From positions 307,535 to 371,534 of the forward strand of contig NZ_BAABWJ010000004.1 in the NCBI RefSeq assembly GCF_040372805.1: 64,000 nucleotides of DNA, written 5' to 3'. The DNA is from Pseudoteredinibacter isoporae_A. Lineage in GTDB: Bacteria > Pseudomonadota > Gammaproteobacteria > Pseudomonadales > Cellvibrionaceae. The notes below the pieces were generated by a model. That model was not told the origin of the DNA. It saw only the letters and a program-made list of their open reading frames with translations, and searched no databases. Positions 36,102-43,689 of the stretch are shown here, one piece after another. Position 1 is the first letter of the stretch. Each line of letters begins with the position of its first letter. A program made the translations under genes and the position numbers.

Positions 36102-36851
36102 ATGAGTGATATCAACCCAGCAAGCGAGCTATACGCAGAACTAGCCGAACCATTCCCCGCGGAGGAAATGTTCGACCTCATCCCCAATGTTGTATTTTTT
36201 GTCAAAAATAAGGCCGGCTGCTACGTCAGTGTCAACCAGACCCTGGTCGAGAGAAGCGGTCGCAAGAGCAAAGCCGAACTCATCGGTTGCAGCCCCTCGG
36301 AGATACTGGGCAGCCACTTAGGCAAAGGTTATGAGGAGCAGGATCAGAAGGTCTTGCAGTCCGGCCAACACCTGATTGATGAGCTGGAATTGCACGTGTA
36401 TCAGAATCGAGAGGTCGGCTGGTGTCTGACCGGAAAACGCCCTCTTCTGGGCAAAAACAATGAGATTGTTGGGCTGGTCGGCGTATCCCGAGATCTGAAA
36501 CTCCCCGATGTCACCAGTGAGGATTTTGATCGCATTTCAGAAGTCGTCGAATACGCCCAGGACCGCATCGCCAACCCTCCCAGCTTACAGGAACTGGCCG
36601 ATGTAGCGGGCATGTCAATCTACCAACTCGACCGCCGAATGAAGAAGCTCTACGACCTGCCCACCGGGCAATGGCTTCTCAAGATTCGTATCGATCACGC
36701 CAGCCGCTTACTGCTCAACAGCGACCACTCCATTGCCGACATTGCGATGGACTGCGGCTACGGAGATCAGAGCGCGTTCACGCGACAGTTTCGGCGCACC
36801 ACCGGGCAGACGCCTTCTACATTTAGAAAATTACGGGAGCCGGATGCGTAG
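36102..36851 (+). CDS. PAS domain-containing AraC-family regulator
   Basis: 249 residues. Residues 20-130 form a PAS fold (LIPNVVFFVKNKAGCYVSVN, GKNNEIVGLVGVSRDL). Residues 150-245 are an AraC double HTH: LQELADVAGMSIYQLDRRMK, then IADIAMDCGYGDQSAFTRQF and FRRTTGQTPSTFRK. The PAS presumably binds a small ligand. It is divergent from the aldolase gene, with a TATAAT at 36067-36072 before its start, so it likely controls that gene. The start has no strong RBS. Confidence 0.88.
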   Translation: MSDINPASELYAELAEPFPAEEMFDLIPNVVFFVKNKAGCYVSVNQTLVERSGRKSKAELIGCSPSEILGSHLGKGYEEQDQKVLQSGQHLIDELELHVYQNREVGWCLTGKRPLLGKNNEIVGLVGVSRDLKLPDVTSEDFDRISEVVEYAQDRIANPPSLQELADVAGMSIYQLDRRMKKLYDLPTGQWLLKIRIDHASRLLLNSDHSIADIAMDCGYGDQSAFTRQFRRTTGQTPSTFRKLREPDA

Positions 36852-36904
36852 CGGCCGGCCTTCCGGTGTTTGATAAAAACACAAAACAAAGGCAAATCAC
36901 TCAT

Positions 36905-37741
36905 TTATAGGCAAACTCGTTCTCGACCATAGTAAACTCGCCCATCGAGGTCTTCATCAGCCTCACCGCCGAATGTCTTTTCAGTTGATTTTGACGGATA
37001 GGGATTGTGATCATCGAGAAATCCTATCGAAATTCTACCTGGAGTTAAAAATTCAAATGGGGAAACATCTTCAGTGTGAATTTCATACCGACCATTTTTC
37101 ATGGAAACATCAACTACTTTTAGATAAAAAACCTCATACTCTGAATAGCTAATCAGATAATCACCCACCATGAGTGTTATATTTAGCTCATCAGCATCAA
37201 TGTACACTTTATTGTCACTGATATAATGACCAACACCCATCTGGGTAAGGTTGTATACCGTCTCGGACTCGCTTATTGTGACTTTATCATGCGCCACTCC
37301 TGTTTCCACCGACGCCGGCCCAACCGGGTTTGAACGATTTCCAAATTCATCTTCTGAAAGAATGTACACATTGAACCTTGTTTTTTCAGGCAAATCTTCC
37401 AGATACGCTCTGACCTCACCCTTAGTTCTAAAGTCTTCCTTGGAATCAAAATTTACATCATCTCCATCTTCGAATAAGTAAATAAGATAGCTGATATCCT
37501 TACCGTTCGAATGATCATCCTCGCTCTCTAACCAAGACAATGAAACCGAGTCACCGGTGACCATCTTGCTATCAAAAACCGGATCAGATGGTGGCGTATA
37601 ATCTTTCTCAATCACCTTTATTGAAGCGCTCTTTACTGTTGAAAGATCGATATTGAGTTCAGGCTTTCTACTATCCGCCCATACGGTTGACACAGAACAA
37701 ACCGTTAAAAAACACAATACAAGCAGTACAGCTTTTCTCAT
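36905..37741 (-). CDS. Secreted protein with a fibronectin type III-like domain
   Basis: 278 residues with a signal peptide (VLLVLCFLTVCSVSTVWA, cleavage after residue 22). An FnIII-like beta sandwich spans about 50-145: SVSLSWLESEDDHSNGKDIS, then YLIYLFEDGD and NVYILSEDEFGNRS. The rest is beta-rich and unrecognised. It is quite acidic. AGAGGATGTT upstream of the ATG supports the start. The gene lies alone, and its base composition (AT-rich) differs from the flanking genes, hinting at acquisition. Confidence 0.6.
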   Translation of the reverse strand: MRKAVLLVLCFLTVCSVSTVWADSRKPELNIDLSTVKSASIKVIEKDYTPPSDPVFDSKMVTGDSVSLSWLESEDDHSNGKDISYLIYLFEDGDDVNFDSKEDFRTKGEVRAYLEDLPEKTRFNVYILSEDEFGNRSNPVGPASVETGVAHDKVTISESETVYNLTQMGVGHYISDNKVYIDADELNITLMVGDYLISYSEYEVFYLKVVDVSMKNGRYEIHTEDVSPFEFLTPGRISIGFLDDHNPYPSKSTEKTFGGEADEDLDGRVYYGRERVCL

Positions 37742-37994
37742 AACATCCTCTCTTCGAGATAAATTTAAGGAAAACTACCGTTAAGAAGGGGACTGATAAA
37801 TGGGGCAAACGGCCAAAAAGCGGCTTCACAAGCAAAGAGCCGCGCCCTCACAGGTCACAGCCAATCTCATGCCATGAAACTCACATACTTCCAACTGAGA
37901 CTCACTGGAAACGGTGAAACCCTACCGATTATCGACAACCAGTCTTCAGGAGAGGACGGCGTCTCATAAAGGGTTTTCAAGACGCACTAGCCAA

Positions 37995-38756
37995 TCAAAC
38001 CTGAGGCTTCTGGCTGAGCACAGAGTCCGCCGCATCCATGCCGCTGTCACTGACCCACTTACTCATCATGGGGTCGCTGTTGTTCTCCACAATGTCGTTC
38101 ATTGCTTGGATGGCATCGCCACGGAGCTGTCCTTTCACCATGGCATAGGAATCGGCGGGAATGCTGGCCATGTCTTCTGCCACCTCCATGGCTCGCGCCA
38201 GGACCTGCTCATGGGGGACAATCTCGTCTACAACTCTCATACTGTGGATTTTTTGGGCACTGACGTTCTTACTGTACAACGTCAGGTAGCGCAGATCCTG
38301 AGGTGCGAGCTCGGACTTCACCACCACCGCCGGACAAGCTGGAAAAGGAATCCCGGCCCGGGCTTCGGTCAAGCCGTACGCAAAGTGTTCGCCATCCGCT
38401 GCAATTCGATAATCGCACACCAGTGCAATCGTCAGCCCCGCCCCCACCGCATGACCATTAATCGCCGCGATGACGGGCTTTGGCGAACGGTACAAAGTAC
38501 TGATGTTTTTGTTAGCAAACTCCAGCAATCGGCGCTGTTGCTGAGCCGTATAGCTCGGTACTTCCTTCAAATTCATACCGGCGCAAAAACTGTCACCGGT
38601 CCCCGTAATGACCAAGGCCCGGCAAGGCGATGCCATCGCCTGGGTGATGGCCTCCAGAAGCTGCTCAGCCGATTGCAGCGTGACGGCATTTCTCGGGGTG
38701 TGATCGATTTGAATAATGCCGATGTTGCCCCTGCTTTCAAACGTCGTACTGTTCAT
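37995..38756 (-). CDS. Enoyl-CoA hydratase/isomerase family protein
   Basis: The ATG at 38756 follows GGAGAGAAACGCT and gives 253 residues. Crotonase-fold motifs: oxyanion-hole region SFCAGMNLKEV and the second NGHAVGAGLTIALVCDYRIA followed by GLTEARAGIPFP. The catalytic Glu pair of canonical hydratases is not obviously both present, so the reaction could be hydration, isomerisation or hydrolysis of an acyl-CoA. It is regulated, by inference, by the divergent TetR gene through two palindromes in the 110-bp gap. Confidence 0.87.
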   Translation of the reverse strand: MNSTTFESRGNIGIIQIDHTPRNAVTLQSAEQLLEAITQAMASPCRALVITGTGDSFCAGMNLKEVPSYTAQQQRRLLEFANKNISTLYRSPKPVIAAINGHAVGAGLTIALVCDYRIAADGEHFAYGLTEARAGIPFPACPAVVVKSELAPQDLRYLTLYSKNVSAQKIHSMRVVDEIVPHEQVLARAMEVAEDMASIPADSYAMVKGQLRGDAIQAMNDIVENNSDPMMSKWVSDSGMDAADSVLSQKPQV

Positions 38757-38778
38757 AGCGTTTCTCTCCGCATTAAAA

Positions 38779-38795
38779 AATGAAGTCACTTCATT
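38779..38795. promoter_or_regulatory. Palindromic operator 1, crotonase / TetR intergenic
   Basis: AATGAAGTCACTTCATT is a perfect 17-bp palindrome 23 bp upstream of the crotonase start. It shares the GAAGT/ACTTC core with operator 2, as expected for the binding site of the adjacent TetR-type repressor. Confidence 0.7.
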
Positions 38796-38814
38796 ATTGT
38801 GAATTTCTTAACCC

Positions 38815-38820
38815 TGTCAA
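38815..38820 (-). promoter_or_regulatory. Candidate -35 box for the crotonase gene
   Basis: TTGACA on the minus strand, 17 nt upstream of ATAATG, which overlaps operator 1. A repressor bound there would block the promoter. Confidence 0.4.
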
Positions 38821-38821
38821 T

Positions 38822-38840
38822 AAGTGAAGTGACATCACTT
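38822..38840. promoter_or_regulatory. Palindromic operator 2, crotonase / TetR intergenic
   Basis: AAGTGAAGTGACATCACTT is a 19-bp palindrome with a single mismatched pair, 26 bp upstream of the TetR start, so it could mediate autoregulation. Confidence 0.7.
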
Positions 38841-38866
38841 TTGACATTTATGGCATACTCTCACGC

Positions 38867-39475
38867 ATGAACAGTCACATCATTCCCAAGACAAAGAAAG
38901 GCATTGAAACCCGCAATCGCCTGCTGGAAGCCGCCAGAACAGTCGCCCTGCGATTCGATGGCCAGATAGAAATTGCCCGGATTGCCGAAGAAGCCGGCGT
39001 GGTAGCCAGTGTGGTGCATCGTTATTTTGGCTCCAAGAATGGCCTGGTCACCGCGATTGTGGATGACCACTACGACCGCCTGGAGAAGCAGGTTTTTGCG
39101 CTGGATTTACACAAAACCCGCGACTGGATGGAAAGCGAAAAGCTTCGCCTGAAGGTGGGTGTCGACTTTATGTACGATGAGCCTTTTGCCAAAGTCATTC
39201 ATGGGCAATTCGCGAGAGCTCCGGAAGTTGCCAGCCGAGAAAGAGAACGCATCGATGCGGTGATTACACGCACAGCCAAAGGCATAAAGCGAGCCCAAGC
39301 CCTCGGCACCTTACCGGCACACGTTGATGCCGATTTAGCTGGAGCTGCCATGTTTGGCGCCCTGGTACAGGTGATCTCCCAGGCCCTCTCTCGCAAACGC
39401 AAGCCCTCCCGCGAAGCGGTTTTTGAAGTTATGTGGCGCCAGGTTGCTGCTTCAGTGGACATGAGCACGCCTTAA
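38867..39475 (+). CDS. TetR/AcrR-family regulator
   Basis: 202 residues. N-terminal HTH: NRLLEAARTVALRFDGQIEI then IAEEAGVVASVVHRYFGSKN, with the recognition helix in SVVHRYFGSK. The ligand domain (about 65-200) is not assigned to a ligand. It is divergent from the enoyl-CoA hydratase-like gene and presumably binds the two palindromes between them. A weak hairpin TGCCCC/GGGGCA (39490-39506) follows its stop. Confidence 0.88.
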   Translation: MNSHIIPKTKKGIETRNRLLEAARTVALRFDGQIEIARIAEEAGVVASVVHRYFGSKNGLVTAIVDDHYDRLEKQVFALDLHKTRDWMESEKLRLKVGVDFMYDEPFAKVIHGQFARAPEVASRERERIDAVITRTAKGIKRAQALGTLPAHVDADLAGAAMFGALVQVISQALSRKRKPSREAVFEVMWRQVAASVDMSTP

Positions 39476-39998
39476 ACTCTGACCAAACCTGCCCCGCTAA
39501 GGGGCAAGTATTATTGGCGACAACAGACTCATTTCTGATGGAACAATCAATGGCGATCACTATTTTTCAAAGCCAGAACATAGCCTTCTCAGTATGAAGC
39601 CCAAGTGAACCCATTCAGCATTACGCTACGTCAAGGTTTGGAAGAGACACTTTCCATATATGCTCTGGATTGACAAAATTAGCGGCAATAAAAACCAAGG
39701 GTTCCCGAGAGTAGAACAGCGCGAGAACCTCCACCTCACTTTTGGAACAGCACTGCATCAGAAATGAAGGCGCTGATCCATTGAATTTCTCAGGGCAGAT
39801 ATAGGCGAGTATCGATTACCCTGATAACATGAGCGGCCTTTTGATACACGGGCCGGCAAATAAACCAACATTGGCCACATCAAAAAAACAGAATAATCGA
39901 AAACAGGCGAGCAAGCTAAACGAACCCATAGAGACTCGTATTCCATTCCCATAATGCAACAACGGTTCTCACTCACATCTGTCCAAGGAAGACAATAT
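39476..39998. other. Region without a supported gene, start of accessory segment
   Basis: About 520 bp. Apart from the weak hairpin after the TetR gene, I see no feature. A minus-strand open frame (39758-40060) has no family character. It marks the transition to the accessory region. Confidence 0.4.
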
Positions 39999-40709
39999 AT
40001 GACCAAACAATGCCCCGAATGCCAAACCAGCCTGGAAGCAGAGCAGCCCAGATGCACCAACTGCGGTTTAATTCAAGACAGCTTTGTTTATAAAAGCCGT
40101 GTTGCTGCAGCCATTATGGCATTTTCGTTTGGACTCTTCGGCCTACACCGATTCTATCTGGGTAAATGGTGGGGAATTTTATACCTTCTCTTTTTCTGGA
40201 CCTACATACCCGTGCTCATCTCATGGATTGAAGGCATTGTCTTCTTATGTTCCGATCAAAAGAAGTGGAATAAAAAGTACAATCAAGGGCTATCTGCAGG
40301 CTCTGAAAAAGGTACTGTCTTACTCATTATATTTGCTTTGGTGTTTACCTCCTCGATCGGAATTATCGCCGCCATCGCCTTACCGGCATATCAAGACTAT
40401 ACGAAACGAGCGAAAGTCGCTTCAGCCATCAGCGTAGCAAAAAGTACGATGCCTCTCGTCGAACAATACGCCTATGATCATCAGCGCTGGCCAGAAAGTG
40501 ATGACCTCACCCTGCCCTCAACCAATGGCTCACTAATGGATTCCATAGCCGTAAACAATGGCACTATCGTAGTAATTATGCGAGCCGATACCCATATTGA
40601 TGGTTATCTTGCCTATGTCCCAAGCAGCGCCGACTCGGGCATTTCTTGGTCATGCCGCGAATCAACGATCAATGCTCGCTATCTGCCCCCAGAATGCAGA
40701 CCTGAATAG
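39999..40709 (+). CDS. Zinc-ribbon / TM2-domain / type IV pilin-like fusion protein
   Basis: 236 residues from the ATG at 39999, preceded by AAGGAAG. Residues 5-22 are a zinc ribbon (Cys5, Cys8, Cys19, Cys22). Residues about 30-80 are a TM2 domain (GLFGLHRFYLGKWWGILYLL, two helices). Residues about 105-236 are type IV pilin-like: a hydrophobic helix ending IGIIAAIALPAYQDYTKRAK, then a VEQYAYDHQRWPES region and a C-terminal disulfide pair around ISWSC...YLPPEC. It lacks the prepilin peptidase site (GFTLIE), so it is not a normal secreted pilin. Function unknown. Confidence 0.72.
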   Translation: MTKQCPECQTSLEAEQPRCTNCGLIQDSFVYKSRVAAAIMAFSFGLFGLHRFYLGKWWGILYLLFFWTYIPVLISWIEGIVFLCSDQKKWNKKYNQGLSAGSEKGTVLLIIFALVFTSSIGIIAAIALPAYQDYTKRAKVASAISVAKSTMPLVEQYAYDHQRWPESDDLTLPSTNGSLMDSIAVNNGTIVVIMRADTHIDGYLAYVPSSADSGISWSCRESTINARYLPPECRPE

Positions 40710-40978
40710 TTCTGCTTGAAAAGCAATGTCCTTCTCAACCGAAGTGAAGCGGAATAAAACTCCGGCTTCATTTCGGAAGAACTTCCGACTCAAAACCTTC
40801 CCGATCTTTCAATGCAATACTTTGCATGAAATCCATAACGATGTATGAGCAACTCGGATCCTAAGCCACCAAGTCAAGTTTGCTCAAAATTCAAACAAGA
40901 AAATATAAAGTAGAACTGGACCAGTCTTTATACCGGAACTGATCTACACAACACCAATCCATCGCGAAAACCAGTACT

Positions 40979-41380
40979 TCACTTAAACTCATCTTTGAGA
41001 GGCGAGAAAAAAATCAGCACTAAAATAACGCCAGACAACACATTAGCGATATCGGTGAAGAACCCTTGCAAACCGCTAGACACATCCGGCCCAAAGAAAA
41101 TAGTGAACGGCATCAGCGCAAACGAAACCAAATACAAATAACGCGCCCAACGTAAAAAGAAGAATAAGCCTGCATACGCTGTCAATATCGCTAAGCTTCC
41201 CACCATAACCACTGCAAACAAGAAGGCGTTATGCTCCGTGATACTCATGTCAGCGCTATTTGCCATGCATTGCGTAATTAAATCCATCTCTTCATTGACG
41301 ATCAGCTCGTCCACAAAGCCGCTTGCAATGCCCAGTAAAAAACTAAAAACCAATAAAATACGAAATGACAATCTACTCAT
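40979..41380 (-). CDS. Four-helix membrane protein of unknown function
   Basis: 133 residues from the ATG at 41380 (AGGTG upstream). Four hydrophobic helices with a Cys-containing loop between 1 and 2 (NEEMDLITQCMANSAD) and a charged C-terminus (SPLKDEFK). No recognised family. It stands between non-coding stretches in the accessory region. Confidence 0.55.
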   Translation of the reverse strand: MSRLSFRILLVFSFLLGIASGFVDELIVNEEMDLITQCMANSADMSITEHNAFLFAVVMVGSLAILTAYAGLFFFLRWARYLYLVSFALMPFTIFFGPDVSSGLQGFFTDIANVLSGVILVLIFFSPLKDEFK

Positions 41381-41389
41381 GTAGGGCAC

Positions 41390-41607
41390 CTGTACTGGAA
41401 GGTCTGATTAAGCGCAAAGCGAACGTTAAAGCCGCCACTGCTTTAGTTTCTGGTGAGTTGCCTAAAGGCGCTCGCAAGCTCGAACTTGAAGAAGGACGGC
41501 GTTTGCTGAAAGAAGCCTACCCAAACCCTGAACTACAGAAACCAACAGGTGCCTTCGAGTTTCTAGCCAGAACTATCTCTAGGTCTTCCAATGGCGACGA
41601 CCAATAA
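41390..41607 (+). pseudogene. Possible 3' remnant of an unidentified gene
   Basis: An open frame here reads LIKRKANVKAATALVSGELP onward to SSNGDDQ and a stop. The amino-acid make-up and codon use look protein-like, but the upstream end overlaps the antisense membrane gene and lacks a start, as though only the C-terminus of a longer protein remains. I do not recognise it. A weak hairpin with a T-run follows (41627-41654). Confidence 0.3.
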
Positions 41608-41669
41608 ACTATACTAATAAGAACTCTGACTGAGCGCCTCTGTGCGGTCTTTTTTTGCTGGGAGGCAGA

Positions 41670-42164
41670 ATGAAAAAGTACATGGCAGTTACCTCACTCG
41701 CGGCTTTGCTCTCCGCCTGCACTACCTCAATGAGCGACCAAAGCCTAGCGCACTTGAATAGCGGTAACAATCGAGATGCTTGGGACACTTTCATGCAGTG
41801 CGCTCAGGCTGGTGATTCTAACTGTATGTACAACTTAGGCTATATACTCCACCAGAGCACCGCAACTGTAGAAGGCGGTGAACAACGATGCATGGGAGCC
41901 GGTTGGTCTTGGATAGAACTATCAGCGCGCATTGGTAATTTAATCGCTATAAATACGCTACAAGTAGCTGGCCGCGAGATATCGACCACTGACTTATACC
42001 GCCCACCAGCTCAACAAGCGCCAAACGCTGACATGGCTACTCTTCTATTAGGCTTAGGTGCAGCGGCATACACTGTATCAAACCCTGTGCCTAGTTCGTC
42101 AAAACCTCAATTACAGTGTACTTCAGCAGAACGTTTTGGTCGCATAGAGACTGTTTGTAACTAA
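41670..42164 (+). CDS. Putative lipoprotein with a Sel1-like helical segment
   Basis: 164 residues from the ATG at 41670, which has an excellent RBS (GGGAGGCAGA). The signal ends in the lipobox LLSAC at residue 17. Residues 35-80 (NRDAWDTFMQCAQAGDSNCM, then YNLGYILHQ) resemble one Sel1/TPR-like repeat, with several cysteines. The C-terminus is polar and ends in a Cys. Unknown function; likely part of mobile DNA next to the phage gpA remnant. Confidence 0.5.
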   Translation: MKKYMAVTSLAALLSACTTSMSDQSLAHLNSGNNRDAWDTFMQCAQAGDSNCMYNLGYILHQSTATVEGGEQRCMGAGWSWIELSARIGNLIAINTLQVAGREISTTDLYRPPAQQAPNADMATLLLGLGAAAYTVSNPVPSSSKPQLQCTSAERFGRIETVCN

Positions 42165-42245
42165 TCGAAAAAACTGAACTAAAACGCCTGCTCTCAACCT
42201 GCTTTAACTCTAGACTTGACTCTATCTACCTGAAGGATTCTCTAC

Positions 42246-42977
42246 ATGCAACCAGAAACTAAAACCGATATCGTCCACTTCGGGCCTTGGAAAATATCTA
42301 AGGAAGTCATTGAGTTCGCAATTCAGAACCCTTGGTTACTAGTGCTGGCTGTTATAATTATCTTATTCATCCTCTCTAGAGCAGAGATTTTCAAGGCTCT
42401 TGGTGTTTTCCTGCAGCGACGCTCCACATACCTTTCTGAGCTTGAGTCATATCTAGAGTCTAGCTTTGTCAAAGAAATCGACATGCTTCCTCACACGCAA
42501 GAAGAATATAAGAAAGAAATTTTCCAGGCAACCACCGGCATTGATACAGATAGAAGCACGCGTGAAGCATTGTTAAAATTAGCCAACGATTTACCTCATT
42601 TTACTTGGCCTCAGATTAGAATAGCTTGGCGGGACTTCTTAGCTTTTGAACCGAAATCCAACCTTCTAACGCCTGTCCCATGGCGGGTGTATACACAGAG
42701 GCTCTTGCTGATAAGCGCTTATGCGTGCTTGGCGTTACTAACACTACTTCTTATTGCTAGTATGTTCACCGGGTTAGTTTTTGTTGCTTATTATGCCAGA
42801 GCTACGCTTAACGGTTGGGAGAATAATTATGTAGCCCAAGCCGTTCCGTGTTTTGTGCTTGCTATTTTTCTAGGTTTTATTGCTCACATCGCCGCCAAAC
42901 ACCTTAGAAACGAACGCCATGCTCATCGTATAATTAAGGAACTGAGGAGCACCGCGGCAAAAAAAGAGGAACCATAA
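42246..42977 (+). CDS. Membrane protein of unknown function
   Basis: 243 residues, AAGGATTCTCTAC before the ATG. One helix at about 28-46, a soluble segment of about 110 residues, then two helices at about 155-180 and 198-216, and a basic tail. No family recognised. It follows the lipoprotein gene by 81 nt and precedes the phage replication remnant, so both may be cargo of the same former element. Confidence 0.5.
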   Translation: MQPETKTDIVHFGPWKISKEVIEFAIQNPWLLVLAVIIILFILSRAEIFKALGVFLQRRSTYLSELESYLESSFVKEIDMLPHTQEEYKKEIFQATTGIDTDRSTREALLKLANDLPHFTWPQIRIAWRDFLAFEPKSNLLTPVPWRVYTQRLLLISAYACLALLTLLLIASMFTGLVFVAYYARATLNGWENNYVAQAVPCFVLAIFLGFIAHIAAKHLRNERHAHRIIKELRSTAAKKEEP

Positions 42978-42986
42978 AGGTTCCTC
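42966..42986 (-). terminator. Inverted repeat, terminator-like for the minus strand
   Basis: GAGGAACC / GGTTCCTC (42966-42973 with 42979-42986), loop ATAAA, followed on the minus strand by TTTTT. It contains the stop codon of the plus-strand gene. It could end transcripts of the minus-strand defence genes upstream. Confidence 0.5.
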
Positions 42987-43042
42987 AAGAAAATCATACA
43001 GCAAAATCTAAAGACAACTACGCGTCAAACGTCTCGAGCAGA

Positions 43043-43613
43043 TGGACGATGCCTAACAAGGGCTCAGCCGCTGGCTATCGCCAAGTACATAGCCAAAAAT
43101 ATCGACGGTGAAGATGTAGGAGAAGATAGCTATGGCAAAAATGCTATAGAAAGCGCCACCCGTATTCGCGCCTGGGCTTCTACCTGGTGCATTCGCCAAT
43201 TCCAGGCTATTGGTGGCCCTAGCGCTACGGTTTGGCGTGAAGCCAGGCGATTTGCCAACAATGAATGCGTAAAAGAGGCTTTAAGCACCATTAACTCGCA
43301 CTTACTTGATCAAATCATTCAAGCAGCAGATGACGGCGACTGGCAAAGCTTTGTAGAATTAAGCGGCGGCCCAAACTGCAAACGCGCAGAACAACCCTTA
43401 AGGGCCTACCAAGTCGCCAAAGATACACCCAATAAATATGGCGAAATAACAAACAGAATATTTGGCCTACTCTTCGCTGGCCAAAAGTTAATCAAGACCC
43501 GAGTTAGACAATGGACTGTCCACTTCATACCCGAATTTTCAAACAGCCCACTCAATAACACTGGTTTTGCCACTGGTGGCGCGAATGCGCCGCCCTTGGA
43601 GTTCTGTCAATAA
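43043..43613 (+). pseudogene. Decayed phage replication endonuclease (P2 gpA-type) fragment
   Basis: Translation reads PNKGSAAGY, then, after a missing dinucleotide near 43076, IAKYIAKNIDGEDVGEDSYG and on to RIRAWASTWCIRQFQAIGGP, SVTVW-like ATVWREARRF, and ends LEFCQ with a stop at 43611. YxxKY within GSAAGYIAKYIAKNIDG is the double-tyrosine nicking site of the P2 gpA family of rolling-circle initiators. The first ~60% of a normal gpA (some 600-800 residues) is missing and the reading frame is broken inside the active site, so it cannot function. It shows that a P2-like prophage or satellite once occupied this site. Confidence 0.75.
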
Positions 43614-43689
43614 GTGTACGAACCAGAACTGCCTTCTTATTACAAAATTTGCTTTTGTTGCTATTTAAAGGACTTCAGTTTTGTGAATC

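Noticed and set aside
39758..40060. Minus-strand open frame of 100 codons
   Set aside because: It overlaps the start and ribosome-binding site of the TM2-pilin fusion and has no family resemblance.
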